Positions 9,995 to 19,409 are shown, counted from the stretch's first letter. The stretch is 64,000 bases of DNA from Nocardia sp. NBC_01327 (GCF_035958815.1 NZ_CP108383.1:4278001-4342000); one strand, 5' to 3'. Translations and numbers: made by a program. The notes: generated from the sequence alone by a model not told the origin.

Positions 9995-11221
9995 TCACCC
10001 GATATGGACCACTCGTGCCCAAGTCGGCGGTGCGGGAACATAATTCGGTTCATCGTCATGTTGGGTGTGCTCCCGGCGGAACAGACCCACCACCGTCCGG
10101 CAGGACGGCCTAGCGGCCGGCCACGGCGTCTGACCGTCGGTCAGCACCACGATCACATCCGGACGTGCCTGTGCGCGTAGCGCTTTGGCGAACCCGGTCC
10201 GCAGGTCGGTGCCCCCGCCGCCGATCAGCGGTATGCCCTCCGCACGGCACAGCGGGTCCGTGATCCGGGCCGCGGCATCACACGAGAGCACCGTGACCAG
10301 ATCGCGGCGACCGCCCACGGCCCGGGTGACAGCGGCCGTTTCGAGCAGCGCGCTGCCCAATTCGACATCGCTGACCGATCCCGAGGTGTCGATGACCACG
10401 CTGACCCGCGGTGGTGTGCGCCGCAGGCTCGGCAGCACGATGCCGGGCAGCGCGGCCGAGCGCCGAGCGGGCCGCCCGTAGGTGTAGTCCGCGCCGGCGC
10501 CGGAGGCCGAAGCCGCCGCGCGGATGGCCGCGCCGAGCAGATCTCGCCATGGTTGCGGTGGGTGCATCGCCTCCTGCGCCCAGCGCCGCCAGCCCTGGGG
10601 CGTGGTGCCCGGATCGCCGATAATGCCCTGCGCCACACGGAATCGGACCGCCTCGCGTTCCTGTTCGCTGAGCCCGTCCGCACCGTCCGGCCCGAGTTCC
10701 CACTCGCGATCCGAGCCGTCGGCGCCGCTGCCGCAGTCGAGCCACGCCAGCTCTTGCGTATGCCGACCGAGGCGGAACTGATGCAGGTAGTCCTCCATGA
10801 GCTCACCGGCCGCCAATCCGAGGGTCGCCGGCATGATCGCACCCTCGGGCCGGACCAGCCCGTGACCGAACGCATCGTCGTTGATCTCGGCGTCCGCGGC
10901 GATATTCATCCGCAGTCGTTCGGCCGGGCCACTCAGGTTGTGGCGCTGTGCGAATCGGTCACTGCGCCCGTGATGGTCCCGCAGCAGATGTGAGACCTCG
11001 TGCACCAGTACCGAAGCCAGCTCCTCCACCGGTGTGTAGTCCACGAACGCGGGCGATACATAGCACCGCCAATACCGGTCCACGCCCATGGTCGGCGCCC
11101 GGGGTGACTCGACTATGTGCAGTGCGAACAGGGCGGTCGACAGGTAGGGGCGGGCCCGCACCGCCAGTAGGCGGGCGGCATAGAGCTTGTCGAGATCCAG
11201 GCGTCCGGCGGCGGCTGTCAT
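9995..11221 (-). CDS. Metallopeptidase-like / VWA-like protein (DUF2201 type)
   Basis: This 408-residue protein has two recognisable parts. The N-terminal half contains an HExxH motif (H74 to H78, HEVSH followed by LLRDHH) like a zinc metallopeptidase. The C-terminal half has a VWA-like MIDAS (D278-T-S-G-S) and VIVVLTDGQTPWP. Proteins of this kind are encoded with MoxR ATPases and are thought to be substrates or cofactors of the ATPase. The ATG overlaps the stop of the upstream MoxR gene by four bases. Both the zinc and MIDAS motifs are intact, so it is probably active. Confidence 0.85.
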   Translation of the reverse strand: MTAAAGRLDLDKLYAARLLAVRARPYLSTALFALHIVESPRAPTMGVDRYWRCYVSPAFVDYTPVEELASVLVHEVSHLLRDHHGRSDRFAQRHNLSGPAERLRMNIAADAEINDDAFGHGLVRPEGAIMPATLGLAAGELMEDYLHQFRLGRHTQELAWLDCGSGADGSDREWELGPDGADGLSEQEREAVRFRVAQGIIGDPGTTPQGWRRWAQEAMHPPQPWRDLLGAAIRAAASASGAGADYTYGRPARRSAALPGIVLPSLRRTPPRVSVVIDTSGSVSDVELGSALLETAAVTRAVGGRRDLVTVLSCDAAARITDPLCRAEGIPLIGGGGTDLRTGFAKALRAQARPDVIVVLTDGQTPWPAARPSCRTVVGLFRREHTQHDDEPNYVPAPPTWARVVHIG

Positions 11222-12465
11222 CGGCCCGCCTGCGCGGCGACACGGGCCGCGGCGCGATTCGCGCCCTGGGATACCGACACCATTCCGGTGAGTTGTTCGA
11301 TGGATGCCGGTACGTCCCAATCGTCTTGGCGCAGGGTGGCGAGGGTGGTCGCGGGGACGACGACCAGATCCGGCGCACCGGTCTGCACGGCCTTCACCAG
11401 CAATGTCCAGGCCGCGTCCCAGCGGGATTTCTCCGGGCGTTTGCGGACCGCCGCCACCACACCGTCGAGCACCGCCTGGCGCAGATCCCCGCGTTCGGGC
11501 AGTTCGGCCGCGGCCGGATCGGCGAGCAGCAGCTCGGGGTCGGGGAGATCCATCCGGTCGATGGCGCTCAGGAGTTCGAAGCCGGGGCCGTCTCCGACGG
11601 TGCCCCGGACCAGCAGCGACAGCACATCCCGGCTCGAATCGGCCGCGGTGGCGAAGGCGATCAGCCGCAGGGTCATATCCCAGCTGCGCGGTGAGGGCCA
11701 GGCGCCGCCGCGGCGGGTCTCGCTGGTGGGCAGCTGATGTACGAGTTTGGGGCGTGCCGCGAGCAGCCCGCATACCGCGCGCCGGGCGAAAAGTACTGCC
11801 TCCGGGAGCTTTTCGGGATCGAGTGCGGGCAACATCGCGCGTGGCCAGGTTCCGCCGAGGCCACGGACGACCACGTCATGATCGTGGGTCCATTGCAGGT
11901 GCACAAAACGGTTGGCCAGCGGCGGGCTCAACTCCCAGCCGTCGGCCGCCGAGGAGCGCGGGTTGGCGGCGGCGACGATGCGGACACCGGCGGGCAGTTG
12001 GAGCGCGCCTATGCGCCGCTCCAGCACCAGGCGCAGGAGAGCGGCCTGCACGGCCGGCGGCGCGGTGGAGAGTTCGTCCAGGAACAGCAATCCCCGGCCG
12101 GCCCGCACCAGGCGTACGGCCCACTCCGGCGGAGCCATCGGGACGCCCTGGGTCGCCGGATCGTCGCCGAGGATGGGCAGGCCCGAAAAGTCCGAGGGCT
12201 CATGCACACTCGCGATAACGGTGGTCAGGGGGAGTTGCAGGGACTCCGCGAGCTGGGTCAGGGCCGCGGTCTTGCCGATTCCCGGTTCGCCCCACAGGAG
12301 CACCGGGAGATCGGCGGCCACGGCCAGTGTCAGGGCTTCGAGTTGGCTATCCGCGCGGGGCTCGGTGGTCACCGTGCCCAGCAGGGTGAGCAGTTCGCCG
12401 GCGATGTCGAGTTGGGAGGTGTGTGCTCGATCGGAGAGGGGAGCGTACGGGGCGTATGAGGGCAT
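11218..12465 (-). CDS. MoxR-family AAA+ ATPase
   Basis: This protein of about 415 residues has Walker A GEPGIGKTA, a Walker B-like GLLFLDELSTAP, and a sensor motif IVAAANPRSS, all typical of MoxR AAA+ ATPases. These are usually chaperones that load metal or remodel VWA proteins. ATG 12465 is chosen because a good AAGGTG ribosome site lies about eight bases upstream; a longer form from 12522 is possible. The stop overlaps the start of the VWA gene, and the unknown gene 12519-13916 lies just upstream, giving a three-gene operon. Confidence 0.88.
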   Translation of the reverse strand: MPSYAPYAPLSDRAHTSQLDIAGELLTLLGTVTTEPRADSQLEALTLAVAADLPVLLWGEPGIGKTAALTQLAESLQLPLTTVIASVHEPSDFSGLPILGDDPATQGVPMAPPEWAVRLVRAGRGLLFLDELSTAPPAVQAALLRLVLERRIGALQLPAGVRIVAAANPRSSAADGWELSPPLANRFVHLQWTHDHDVVVRGLGGTWPRAMLPALDPEKLPEAVLFARRAVCGLLAARPKLVHQLPTSETRRGGAWPSPRSWDMTLRLIAFATAADSSRDVLSLLVRGTVGDGPGFELLSAIDRMDLPDPELLLADPAAAELPERGDLRQAVLDGVVAAVRKRPEKSRWDAAWTLLVKAVQTGAPDLVVVPATTLATLRQDDWDVPASIEQLTGMVSVSQGANRAAARVAAQAGR

Positions 12466-12518
12466 GCGTGAATCACCTTGGGGTTGAGTAGAAGTGAATG
12501 GGCCGCGAAAGTCGCGGG

Positions 12519-13916
12519 TCACCGCAAGACGGCGTGGCGCGGATGCGTGCGGTGCGGCGGGCGCGGGCGCCCGTCGCGTTCCGGGCTGGGGCTGGAGAGC
12601 CCGGATCGATACAGCCCGTAGGTGATCCGCCGCTGCGCGGCCGCCTCCAGTTCGTCGCGCAGCGCTCCGTCACGCAGTTGCGCACCCGGACCCAGGAGGC
12701 CTTCGACAACGGCAAGCGCACCGGCAATATCGCCGTGGCGCAACCGTTCTCGAACGCCGGTGAGGCAATCCGGGTGGCGATGCGCCTGATCGATCGCCTG
12801 TAAGCAGGGCAGCGGAGTGCCGGTCAACGCGACCAGCAACTCCTCCCGCCGGACTTCGGCCGGGTGGTGATCCAGTGCGGTCAGCACGCCGTTCAGCAGC
12901 CCGATTCGGTGCTGTTCGCCGCGGCACTCCACCAGGTGTGGGTGATCGGACCGGTCTGTACCGCAAGGTATTTCGGCCGGTGAGTAGCCCGGTACGAGCG
13001 CCGAGGCGACGAGCGGATGCAGCCGATCGGCCGTTATCGCACCGGCCCGGAGCAGTTCCAGGTCGGGGAGTGCCCAGGTCGCCGCGTCCGGCAGCACCGG
13101 CAGTGCGGACACGCTGCCACGCGGGTATTTCCGCACGATCCGCAGCACGGCAGGGTCGTCCCCCTGTGTATATGGCTCCACGACAACCCGTCGGCGCGCT
13201 CCCGGGCGCACCAGCAGCGGACCGGCCGGGAGCCCCTCACCGTGCAGCAGAATCTCCGCCTCGGCAGCCCATCGCTCGATCGCGCACCCCTGTTGCGCCA
13301 GCTCCTGTAGCCCGGGGTCCATGAGATCAATGGCAGCGAATTGATCTGCCCCGGAACGTATTCGAAGCTCGTCGCTTCGCCGTGCATCCCAGAGGTGCCG
13401 GTGGAGATCGAGTCGGAATCGCCGATCGGGGCGGGAGTGCGGGTGCAGTCCGGTGCCGGTCCCGGGCAGGGATTCGCCCCATAGTGCGAGGCTGATCCGC
13501 TGACCGGCATCCGCCCAGGCCGGTGCGGTCCGGGCGACAAGATGCACCGAACCCGCGCTGCCACAAGAAGTTCCGTGCCCCTCGGCGCTGTACCGAGCGA
13601 GTGTCATCGTCAGACCGGGGCGTAACAGCCCGTCAGGAGCAACCCTGGGCATCTGCCACCGCAGCAGATCCGGCGCCAGCCGACGCAGATCGGCCCGCAC
13701 CCGGACCGCGAGGTCCCGCCCGTGCGTACGCACCAGCGCACCCAAATCAATATCAACATCGAAACCCGCTGCGGCACAAGCCCCGCCCCAGTCCCCGGCC
13801 GCACGCCGAGCACTCGCGGTTTCGATCATGGAAGGCGGAACAGCGAACTCGCGCACACGCCGCCAGACAGAAATCCGGGATCCGTTCCCATTCGCCATCG
13901 AAGTGAGCATCAGCAC
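12519..13916 (-). CDS. Protein of unknown function, first gene of the MoxR-VWA operon
   Basis: This protein of about 465 residues has no motif I recognise. It is soluble-looking (no signal peptide or membrane segment), rich in Arg, Leu and Ala, and has helical repeats in the C-terminal third (for example LLNGVLTALDHHPAEVRREELLVALTG). It lies 53 bases upstream of the MoxR gene on the same strand, so it is probably the third component of the cassette, perhaps an adaptor or substrate. Start is uncertain: GTG 13916, ATG 13910 or ATG 13898; a GGTGAG sequence favours one of the first two. Confidence 0.75.
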   Translation of the reverse strand: MLMLTSMANGNGSRISVWRRVREFAVPPSMIETASARRAAGDWGGACAAAGFDVDIDLGALVRTHGRDLAVRVRADLRRLAPDLLRWQMPRVAPDGLLRPGLTMTLARYSAEGHGTSCGSAGSVHLVARTAPAWADAGQRISLALWGESLPGTGTGLHPHSRPDRRFRLDLHRHLWDARRSDELRIRSGADQFAAIDLMDPGLQELAQQGCAIERWAAEAEILLHGEGLPAGPLLVRPGARRRVVVEPYTQGDDPAVLRIVRKYPRGSVSALPVLPDAATWALPDLELLRAGAITADRLHPLVASALVPGYSPAEIPCGTDRSDHPHLVECRGEQHRIGLLNGVLTALDHHPAEVRREELLVALTGTPLPCLQAIDQAHRHPDCLTGVRERLRHGDIAGALAVVEGLLGPGAQLRDGALRDELEAAAQRRITYGLYRSGLSSPSPERDGRPRPPHRTHPRHAVLR

Positions 13917-14186
13917 TCACCAGACACGAACGAGACCCCCAATCCTTCTTCAGAATGAGTCATCATCGTCCCGACTATAACGCCCCACCCCACCCCGAGC
14001 CAGTCGAGGGGTTGTCCGCCCTAGCCGCGGGCCGGATCACTGTCGGTGGCCTGTGCCAGCAGGTACGTTTCGGCGAGCTCGCGCAATCCGTATGAGCGGC
14101 CGGTGACGTTGTCGGTGTTCACGTTCCGATGTCTATCAGGTGGCATCCGGGTCGGCTGGATTCCGTCGCCGGGATGGGCGGCGGGA

Positions 14187-14217
14187 GTCGGCCGCTCGCG
14201 GACTGGGAGCGGCCGAC
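14187..14217 (-). terminator. Hairpin terminator for the alpha/beta hydrolase gene
   Basis: A perfect 11-bp stem (14187-14197 with 14207-14217, loop 9) lies ten bases beyond the stop of the minus-strand hydrolase gene. The 270 bases from 13917 to 14186 hold no gene I can support. Confidence 0.65.
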
Positions 14218-14226
14218 CCTTCGGGG

Positions 14227-14916
14227 TTAGGCGTCGCCGGCTGCGGTTCGGATGAGGGTGGCGACTACGTCGGGGCGGGAGACGTAGATGGCGTGGCTGC
14301 CGGGGGTGTCTACGACGGTGGCGCCGATGCGTTCGGCCATGGAGGCCTGGGCTGCGGGCGGGATCATTTTGTCTTCGGTGACGTGCAGGTACCAGCTGGG
14401 CTTGAGGCGCCAGGCGGGTTCGCTGATGGGGCCGCCGAGTGCTTCGAGGCCCCAGGGGACCTGGGAGTCGGCGAGGAATGCGGCGTCCTGGTCGGAGAGG
14501 TCTCCGGCGAAGGACTCGTGGAACTTCGCGCGGTCGAGGAAGAGGTAGCCCTGCTGGGGGGCGAGGATCGGGGGCTGGGGGCCGTCCTGGGGGAAGCCTG
14601 CGATGAGCGAATTGACCGATTCGCCTTTGTCGGGGGCGAAGGCGGTGATGTAGACGAGGGCGGTGACCTTGTCGTGTGTGCCTGCCTCGCTGATGACCGC
14701 GCCGCCGTAGGAATGCCCGACGAGCACGGCTTCGCCCTCGATATCGTCGAGGATCTGGCGGGTCGCCGCGGCATCGTCGGCGAGCGACTTGGTCGCATTC
14801 TGTACGACGCGCACGCGGTATCCATCGTTGGTGAGCTCGTCATAGACTGCTCGCCATCCGGACCCGTCCACGAATCCGCCGTGAACCAGGACGACGGTCT
14901 TGCTCTTCGCACTCAT
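14227..14916 (-). CDS. Alpha/beta hydrolase (esterase/hydroxynitrile-lyase-like group)
   Basis: This 229-residue protein starts TVVLVHGGFVDGSGW, the oxyanion-hole strand of a small alpha/beta hydrolase. The nucleophile elbow is GHSYGG (Ser near 85), and the C-terminal SHAIYVSRPD supplies the catalytic His. The closest well-known pattern is the EstC/hydroxynitrile lyase-like group common in actinobacteria. ATG 14916 is preceded by AGGAGA. It lies 87 bases downstream of the large LuxR gene on the same strand and could be co-transcribed with it or regulated by it. Confidence 0.85.
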   Translation of the reverse strand: MSAKSKTVVLVHGGFVDGSGWRAVYDELTNDGYRVRVVQNATKSLADDAAATRQILDDIEGEAVLVGHSYGGAVISEAGTHDKVTALVYITAFAPDKGESVNSLIAGFPQDGPQPPILAPQQGYLFLDRAKFHESFAGDLSDQDAAFLADSQVPWGLEALGGPISEPAWRLKPSWYLHVTEDKMIPPAAQASMAERIGATVVDTPGSHAIYVSRPDVVATLIRTAAGDA

Positions 14917-15003
14917 TCCGAGTCTCCTCTGCACTGAATTGCCGTTCGGCACAATCGAATCTAGGTTCGTGTCGGCGCGGGAGAATCCGTCAATTGACGT
15001 AGT

Positions 15004-17748
15004 TCAGTCGCGCTGCGGGGCCAGGGCGTCGCGAAGGGCGCTGCGAGTGCTGATGCCGAGCTTCGGGAAGACCCGGTGCAGATGGGTGGAAACCGTTCTC
15101 GCCGAGAGGAACAGTCGTTCGGCGATCTCCTTGTTGGTCAGCCCCGAGGCCGCAAGTTCCGCGACGGCCCGCTCCTGGGGTGTCAGAGCCGAGCCGCGCA
15201 CCTCCGCGGGCACCGGCTCACCGGCCGCCCGCAGTTCCGCTCGAGTCCGTTCCAGCCATGGCATCGCCCGCAACTGTGCGAAAGCCTGTGCCGCGGTGGC
15301 CAGATGCACTCTGGCCGCCGCCGGTTCGCGCTCCCGGCGCAGCCTTTCCCCGTAGAGCAATTCTATTCGGGCACAGTCGAATACCCACCGCCTACTGTCC
15401 GCAGTGCCCAATGCCTCCTCGAACAGCCTGCGCCAGCCACGCGGATCGGAGACAGCGAGGGCGGCGGTGGTCAGCATCCGGAGCCTGGGGGAGAGTTCCG
15501 GCAGACCGGCCGTGGCAGCGGCCTCGGCATGGGCTCTCGCTTCGGCGCCTCGTCCGCTGCGTGCGGCCGCTTCGGTGAGGTCGAGCACCAGCCACACCGC
15601 ATGCGGCCCGTAGTGCGGGAAATCCCCCGGCGCAGTGATCGACGCCGCATGCCGGTACGCCTCATCGAAACTCGAGCGCCCGAGCGCCGACACACATCGA
15701 ATATGCGAGGAGTAGGCGGCATAGGTGACCAGATGCCGCGGTGCGGCCCACAGCAACAGTTCCTCGGCGGCCAGATCAGCTGCATCCCTCTGCCCCCGGG
15801 CCGCATCGACGAGTGCGCGCAGCAGCCGTCCCGGTCCCGCGAGCAAGGTGTAGCCGAGCTCGGCACACAATTGCAGCCCCTCGTCCGCGACCGCGAGCAG
15901 CGCATCCCAGTCGCCTTCGAAGAAATTCAGCTGGGCGATCAGGAACAGCGCCTCGATGGCCTTGGCGATCGCGCCACCGCGCCGGCCGTCCTCGATCACC
16001 CGCCACAGGGCTTCGCGGGCAGCGCCGATGCGATCGATATAGGCGCCCGCGGTCGCGACCCGGACGATCCGCACCGGATCCGAGGTGAAGCGCAGCCCGT
16101 CGAGCGCTCCGGTGAGCTGCCGCAGATCCTCCCGCGTAGCACCGACCGGATCGGCAAAGATGTTGTGCAGCAGGGACAGCGTATCCATCGGCTGCGGTTC
16201 GGCACGCCGCAGCACCACGCCGATGTCGTCCCAGAGGTCCCGTCGGCCACTGAAGAATCCGATATACAGCAGCGTGTGCAGCGCCTCGACCATGGTGTCC
16301 GCACGGGAACCGATTTCACGATCGTGCACCCGGATGGTCGCGAGCAGCAGCCTGCCTGCGGTGGTGGCGTCACCTTCGTCATTGAGCAATTGGTAGGCCG
16401 CCGCGACCGCAGCTTCCAGCGAAGGCGACTCGCGCACCTCCGCGCGATTCACCTCCGCCAGCAGCCGGGCGGTATCGGCCAGGTCCCCGGTGATCAACGT
16501 CCCGAGATACGCCGCCCGCGCGGTCCGCCTGGCGCGATCGGAATCAGAGGTGCTCAGCTCAGCGGCCCGCAGCAGTGCCGCCGTCGCCCGCCTGCTGTCG
16601 CCATGCCGAATCATCTGCTGTGACAAAGCTTCCAGCGAGGCGGCGATCTCACTGTCGGGTCCGACCGCCGCGTGCCCGAGATGCCACGCCCGCCGCTGCG
16701 GATCCCGGTCGAAGGCCTCGGCGAGCACCCGATGCACCAGCCGCCGTTCCGCGCTCGTCGACTGCTCGATGACCGCCGCGCGAATCAGCGGATGCCGGAA
16801 CTCCACTCTGCCGGTGCGAGGATTCACCCGCACCACCCCCGCGCGCTCGGCCTGGGGAAGATCGGCGAGCCCCTGCGGATTCGGTGCCCACTCCTGCAGC
16901 GTCACACTGTTCTCCGCACCGGCGAGAACAACGAACAGCAGCATTCGCCGGGTGCCCTCCGGCAGTCCTGCCAGCCGATCGGCGAACACCCGCTGTAACC
17001 GATCGGTCAGCGGCAGCAGCGCGGGCAAAGGGGCTGGGGGACAGGCATTCTCGAACGCGACAGGCAGTTCGAGCAGCGCCAGCGGATTCCCGAGCGCATC
17101 GGCACGCAGGCGTCGGCGCACATTCGCGGTCAGCGCCGGATACGCGACGCGCAGCAGCGCATCGGAATCACCCTCGTCCAGCGGCGTCAGATCATGGACG
17201 CGAAATCCACTGCGGGTGAAGCCGTCATCGAATTCCGCGCGCCCGGCGACGACCAGGCGAATGCCGATCCCGGTCCAGCGCCGGGCCGCATAACTCAATG
17301 CCATCGTGCTGGGCAGATCCAGCCACTGCACATCGTCGACGATCAGCAGCAGCGAAAAGCCCTGCCCCGCAGCGGCCTGCAGGAGCGCCAGCGTGGCCGC
17401 ACCTGCGATCAGCTGCGAGGGCATCGCCCCCGGCTCCGACCCCATGATCACGTTCAAGGCCTGCCGATGTGTCGCACCGAGCTCATCGGCCGCGTCCAGC
17501 AGCGGGTGCAGCAGCTGATTGAGCGCACCGAACTTCAGATCCGCCTCGTACTCGAGCGCCGCCGCCCGCAGGACCCGAAAGCCATGGGACACCGCGATAT
17601 CGGCGGCCATATCCAGTACGGCGGTCTTTCCCACCCCCGGTTCGCCGCGGATGACCAGTACCGGCTCATCGCCGGCCTTGCCGAGTACGAACGCCTCGAG
17701 CAGCTCACGCTCGACCTCACGACCCACCAGCACGTCGACCCGGACCAC
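15004..17748 (-). CDS. Large ATP-binding LuxR (LAL) transcriptional regulator
   Basis: This 914-residue protein begins LVGREVERELLEAF and has Walker A GEPGVGKTA near residue 40 and a Walker B-like LLLIVDDVQWLD near 135, then a long helical TPR-like region. The end is a LuxR-type HTH: LTPQERAVAELAASG, TNKEIAERLFLSARTVSTHLHRVFPKLGI. That is the LAL/STAND architecture, in which an ATPase module senses a ligand and controls the DNA-binding tail. Start is GTG. It is divergent from the small SnoaL-like gene at 17841, so it may control that operon or the hydrolase downstream. Confidence 0.92.
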   Translation of the reverse strand: MVRVDVLVGREVERELLEAFVLGKAGDEPVLVIRGEPGVGKTAVLDMAADIAVSHGFRVLRAAALEYEADLKFGALNQLLHPLLDAADELGATHRQALNVIMGSEPGAMPSQLIAGAATLALLQAAAGQGFSLLLIVDDVQWLDLPSTMALSYAARRWTGIGIRLVVAGRAEFDDGFTRSGFRVHDLTPLDEGDSDALLRVAYPALTANVRRRLRADALGNPLALLELPVAFENACPPAPLPALLPLTDRLQRVFADRLAGLPEGTRRMLLFVVLAGAENSVTLQEWAPNPQGLADLPQAERAGVVRVNPRTGRVEFRHPLIRAAVIEQSTSAERRLVHRVLAEAFDRDPQRRAWHLGHAAVGPDSEIAASLEALSQQMIRHGDSRRATAALLRAAELSTSDSDRARRTARAAYLGTLITGDLADTARLLAEVNRAEVRESPSLEAAVAAAYQLLNDEGDATTAGRLLLATIRVHDREIGSRADTMVEALHTLLYIGFFSGRRDLWDDIGVVLRRAEPQPMDTLSLLHNIFADPVGATREDLRQLTGALDGLRFTSDPVRIVRVATAGAYIDRIGAAREALWRVIEDGRRGGAIAKAIEALFLIAQLNFFEGDWDALLAVADEGLQLCAELGYTLLAGPGRLLRALVDAARGQRDAADLAAEELLLWAAPRHLVTYAAYSSHIRCVSALGRSSFDEAYRHAASITAPGDFPHYGPHAVWLVLDLTEAAARSGRGAEARAHAEAAATAGLPELSPRLRMLTTAALAVSDPRGWRRLFEEALGTADSRRWVFDCARIELLYGERLRREREPAAARVHLATAAQAFAQLRAMPWLERTRAELRAAGEPVPAEVRGSALTPQERAVAELAASGLTNKEIAERLFLSARTVSTHLHRVFPKLGISTRSALRDALAPQRD

Positions 17749-17763
17749 CGTTCGACAGTACTA

Positions 17764-17789
17764 TTCACCCAGTCGGCATCACGGGTGAA
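17764..17789. promoter_or_regulatory. Inverted repeat in the divergent LuxR / SnoaL promoter
   Basis: TTCACCC (17764-17770) and GGGTGAA (17783-17789) form perfect 7-bp arms with a 12-base spacer in the 92-base region between two divergent genes. Its position suggests a regulator-binding site, perhaps for the LAL protein itself. No experimental support can be inferred. Confidence 0.4.
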
Positions 17790-17840
17790 CGGCGGGACAC
17801 GCACTCCCAATCATCCACTGCCAGAACGGGGAACGGTGAA

Positions 17841-18191
17841 TTGCTAGTCAACGACCCAGCGGAACTCGGGTACCTGATGCATCAGGCCTTCAACGACCGG
17901 GATATCGACGCCATCGACACGATTTTCGCCGCCGACTTCCACAGTCACCCGCTGGCCGCCGGGCGGGACGCGCTCAAGGTGGCATGGAAGGCACTTGCCG
18001 ACCAGCATCCGGATTCGCGGACAGTGGTCGATCATGCCTTCGCGCACGGTGACGTGGTCGCACTGCGTGCGACCGTGCACGGATTCGACCCCGGCGGGCA
18101 GACAACCACACTGCTCGAGATGTTCCGCGTCGCCGACGGGCGCATCGCCGAACTCTGGGGCGCGATGGCCACCGCTCACCAGCGCTCCTGA
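17841..18191 (+). CDS. SnoaL-like / NTF2-fold protein
   Basis: This 116-residue protein matches the small cone-shaped SnoaL/NTF2 fold: an opening helix (LGYLMHQAFNDRDIDAIDTIF), ADFHSH, a central strand with VVALRATVHGFDPGG, and a final FRVADGRIAELWGAMA. Family members are isomerases, cyclases, hydrolases or ligand-binding domains, so no reaction is assigned. The start appears to be TTG 17841; the exact start is unsure. It opens a run of small plus-strand genes up to 21302. Confidence 0.75.
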   Translation: MLVNDPAELGYLMHQAFNDRDIDAIDTIFAADFHSHPLAAGRDALKVAWKALADQHPDSRTVVDHAFAHGDVVALRATVHGFDPGGQTTTLLEMFRVADGRIAELWGAMATAHQRS

Positions 18192-18238
18192 CGCATTCTT
18201 CCAAGACCCCGCGATCGGCCGCTCGTAGCGTTCCAGGC

Positions 18239-18829
18239 ATGAACAAGATCCTTTCCGCGCTGACCGAATGTGCCGCTGAAGCCGCCCGCGTGGCCCGGGA
18301 AATCCGCCCCGGGCAACTGTCCGGGCCCACGCCCTGCACCGAGTTCGATACGCGCGCGCTCATCAATCACTGGGTGCTCTACTCCTCGTACGGACTGGAG
18401 TGCCGGGCCTTGCGTCAGGCGATTCCGGACGAACTGACCGACCGCGACTTCACCGCGGTGCCGGACTGGGCCGAAGAGTTTGCGGCACAACTGGATCGGG
18501 CGCTACACGCCTGGTCCGACCCCGCAGTCTGGGAGGGGGATATCGACCTCGGCTGGGCTACGACACCTGCCGCCGATGTCGCTGGGATGCTGCTGTTGGA
18601 ACTGGCTCTGCACGGCTGGGACGTGGCCGCCGCCACCGGCCTGCGATACCGGGTCTCCGAGTCGTCGGCCGCGACCATCCAGCAGATCATCGACGTCAGC
18701 GGCAAGGAGTATCGGGAATACGAAATGTTCGGTGCGGCAGTCGATGTCGCCGATACCGCGGACCCGTGGACGCGCGCTGTCGCCGCGTCCGGCCGAGACC
18801 CGCAGTGGGCGAGCACAATTCGATCCTGA
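18239..18829 (+). CDS. TIGR03086-type DinB-like metal-binding protein
   Basis: This 196-residue helical protein resembles the mycothiol-dependent maleylpyruvate isomerase N-terminal / DinB fold as seen in the TIGR03086 family: early QLSGPTPCTEFDTRALINHWV, a His in the second helix, and LLLELALHGWDVAAATG, in which the late His completes a metal site. Most actinobacteria carry many copies. Functions are mostly unproven, but some are thiol transferases that use mycothiol. The ATG has a weak ribosome site. Confidence 0.8.
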   Translation: MNKILSALTECAAEAARVAREIRPGQLSGPTPCTEFDTRALINHWVLYSSYGLECRALRQAIPDELTDRDFTAVPDWAEEFAAQLDRALHAWSDPAVWEGDIDLGWATTPAADVAGMLLLELALHGWDVAAATGLRYRVSESSAATIQQIIDVSGKEYREYEMFGAAVDVADTADPWTRAVAASGRDPQWASTIRS

Positions 18830-18874
18830 TCGCCGCTGGGAAGCGCAGAACGGTGTACGGGTGTCTGGAAATGG

Positions 18875-18935
18875 GCAACCAAAGGTTGCGTGATCGCGGT
18901 TGATTCGCTAGCTTTATGTGCAACCAAACGTTGCA
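18875..18935 (+). promoter_or_regulatory. Twin GCAAC..GTTGC operators before the SRPBCC-ArsR pair
   Basis: Two similar inverted repeats lie 45 bases apart: GCAACCAAAGGTTGC at 18875-18889, and TGCAACCAAACGTTGCA at 18919-18935, the second ending just before the ribosome site of the next gene. Paired, near-identical palindromes at a promoter suggest a repressor site; the ArsR-type gene in this same operon (19406-19756) is the obvious candidate, giving autoregulation. Confidence 0.6.
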
Positions 18936-18947
18936 TATGGAGGAAGC

Positions 18948-19409
18948 GTGACGAGTACCGAGTACGGCAGTATCGAACGAGAGATCTACGTCGACGCCTC
19001 GCCCGAGGTGGTTTTCGAGGTGGTCAGCAGTCCCGAGCACATCTCGCAGTGGTGGACCGACGACGCCGAGTTCGAGGTGAGTCCCGGCGCGGTCGGGGAA
19101 TTCGTCTGGGGCGACCGGGTGGATGTCCACGCGATGACGGTGGTGGACGTACAGCCGCCGCGCCGGTTCTCCTTCCGCTGGTGCTTTCCCGACGACAAGG
19201 TCGAGGACTCCGCCAATTCGCTCCTGGTGACCTTCGAGCTCACCCCCTCCGGCGCCGGCACCACGATTCGCCTCACCGAGACCGGATTCCGGGAGATGGG
19301 CTGGGAGGTGGCCAAGTTGGAGGAGCAGTACCGCGAGCACAGCATCGGCTGGGACACCTTCGTTCCCCGACTAGGGGAGTACCTCGCGCGGCTGGTGTCG
19401 ACCCCGTGA
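18948..19409 (+). CDS. SRPBCC (AHSA1-like) domain protein
   Basis: This 153-residue protein opens IEREIYVDASPEVVFEVVSSPEHISQWW, the standard SRPBCC/START-like N-terminus, and ends with the long amphipathic helix EVAKLEEQYREHSIGWDTFVPRLGEYL. These proteins bind hydrophobic ligands in a deep cavity. GTG 18948 is preferred because it has a GGAGGA ribosome site. The stop overlaps the ArsR start, a very common actinobacterial pairing of ArsR regulator with an AHSA1 protein. Confidence 0.88.
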   Translation: MTSTEYGSIEREIYVDASPEVVFEVVSSPEHISQWWTDDAEFEVSPGAVGEFVWGDRVDVHAMTVVDVQPPRRFSFRWCFPDDKVEDSANSLLVTFELTPSGAGTTIRLTETGFREMGWEVAKLEEQYREHSIGWDTFVPRLGEYLARLVSTP

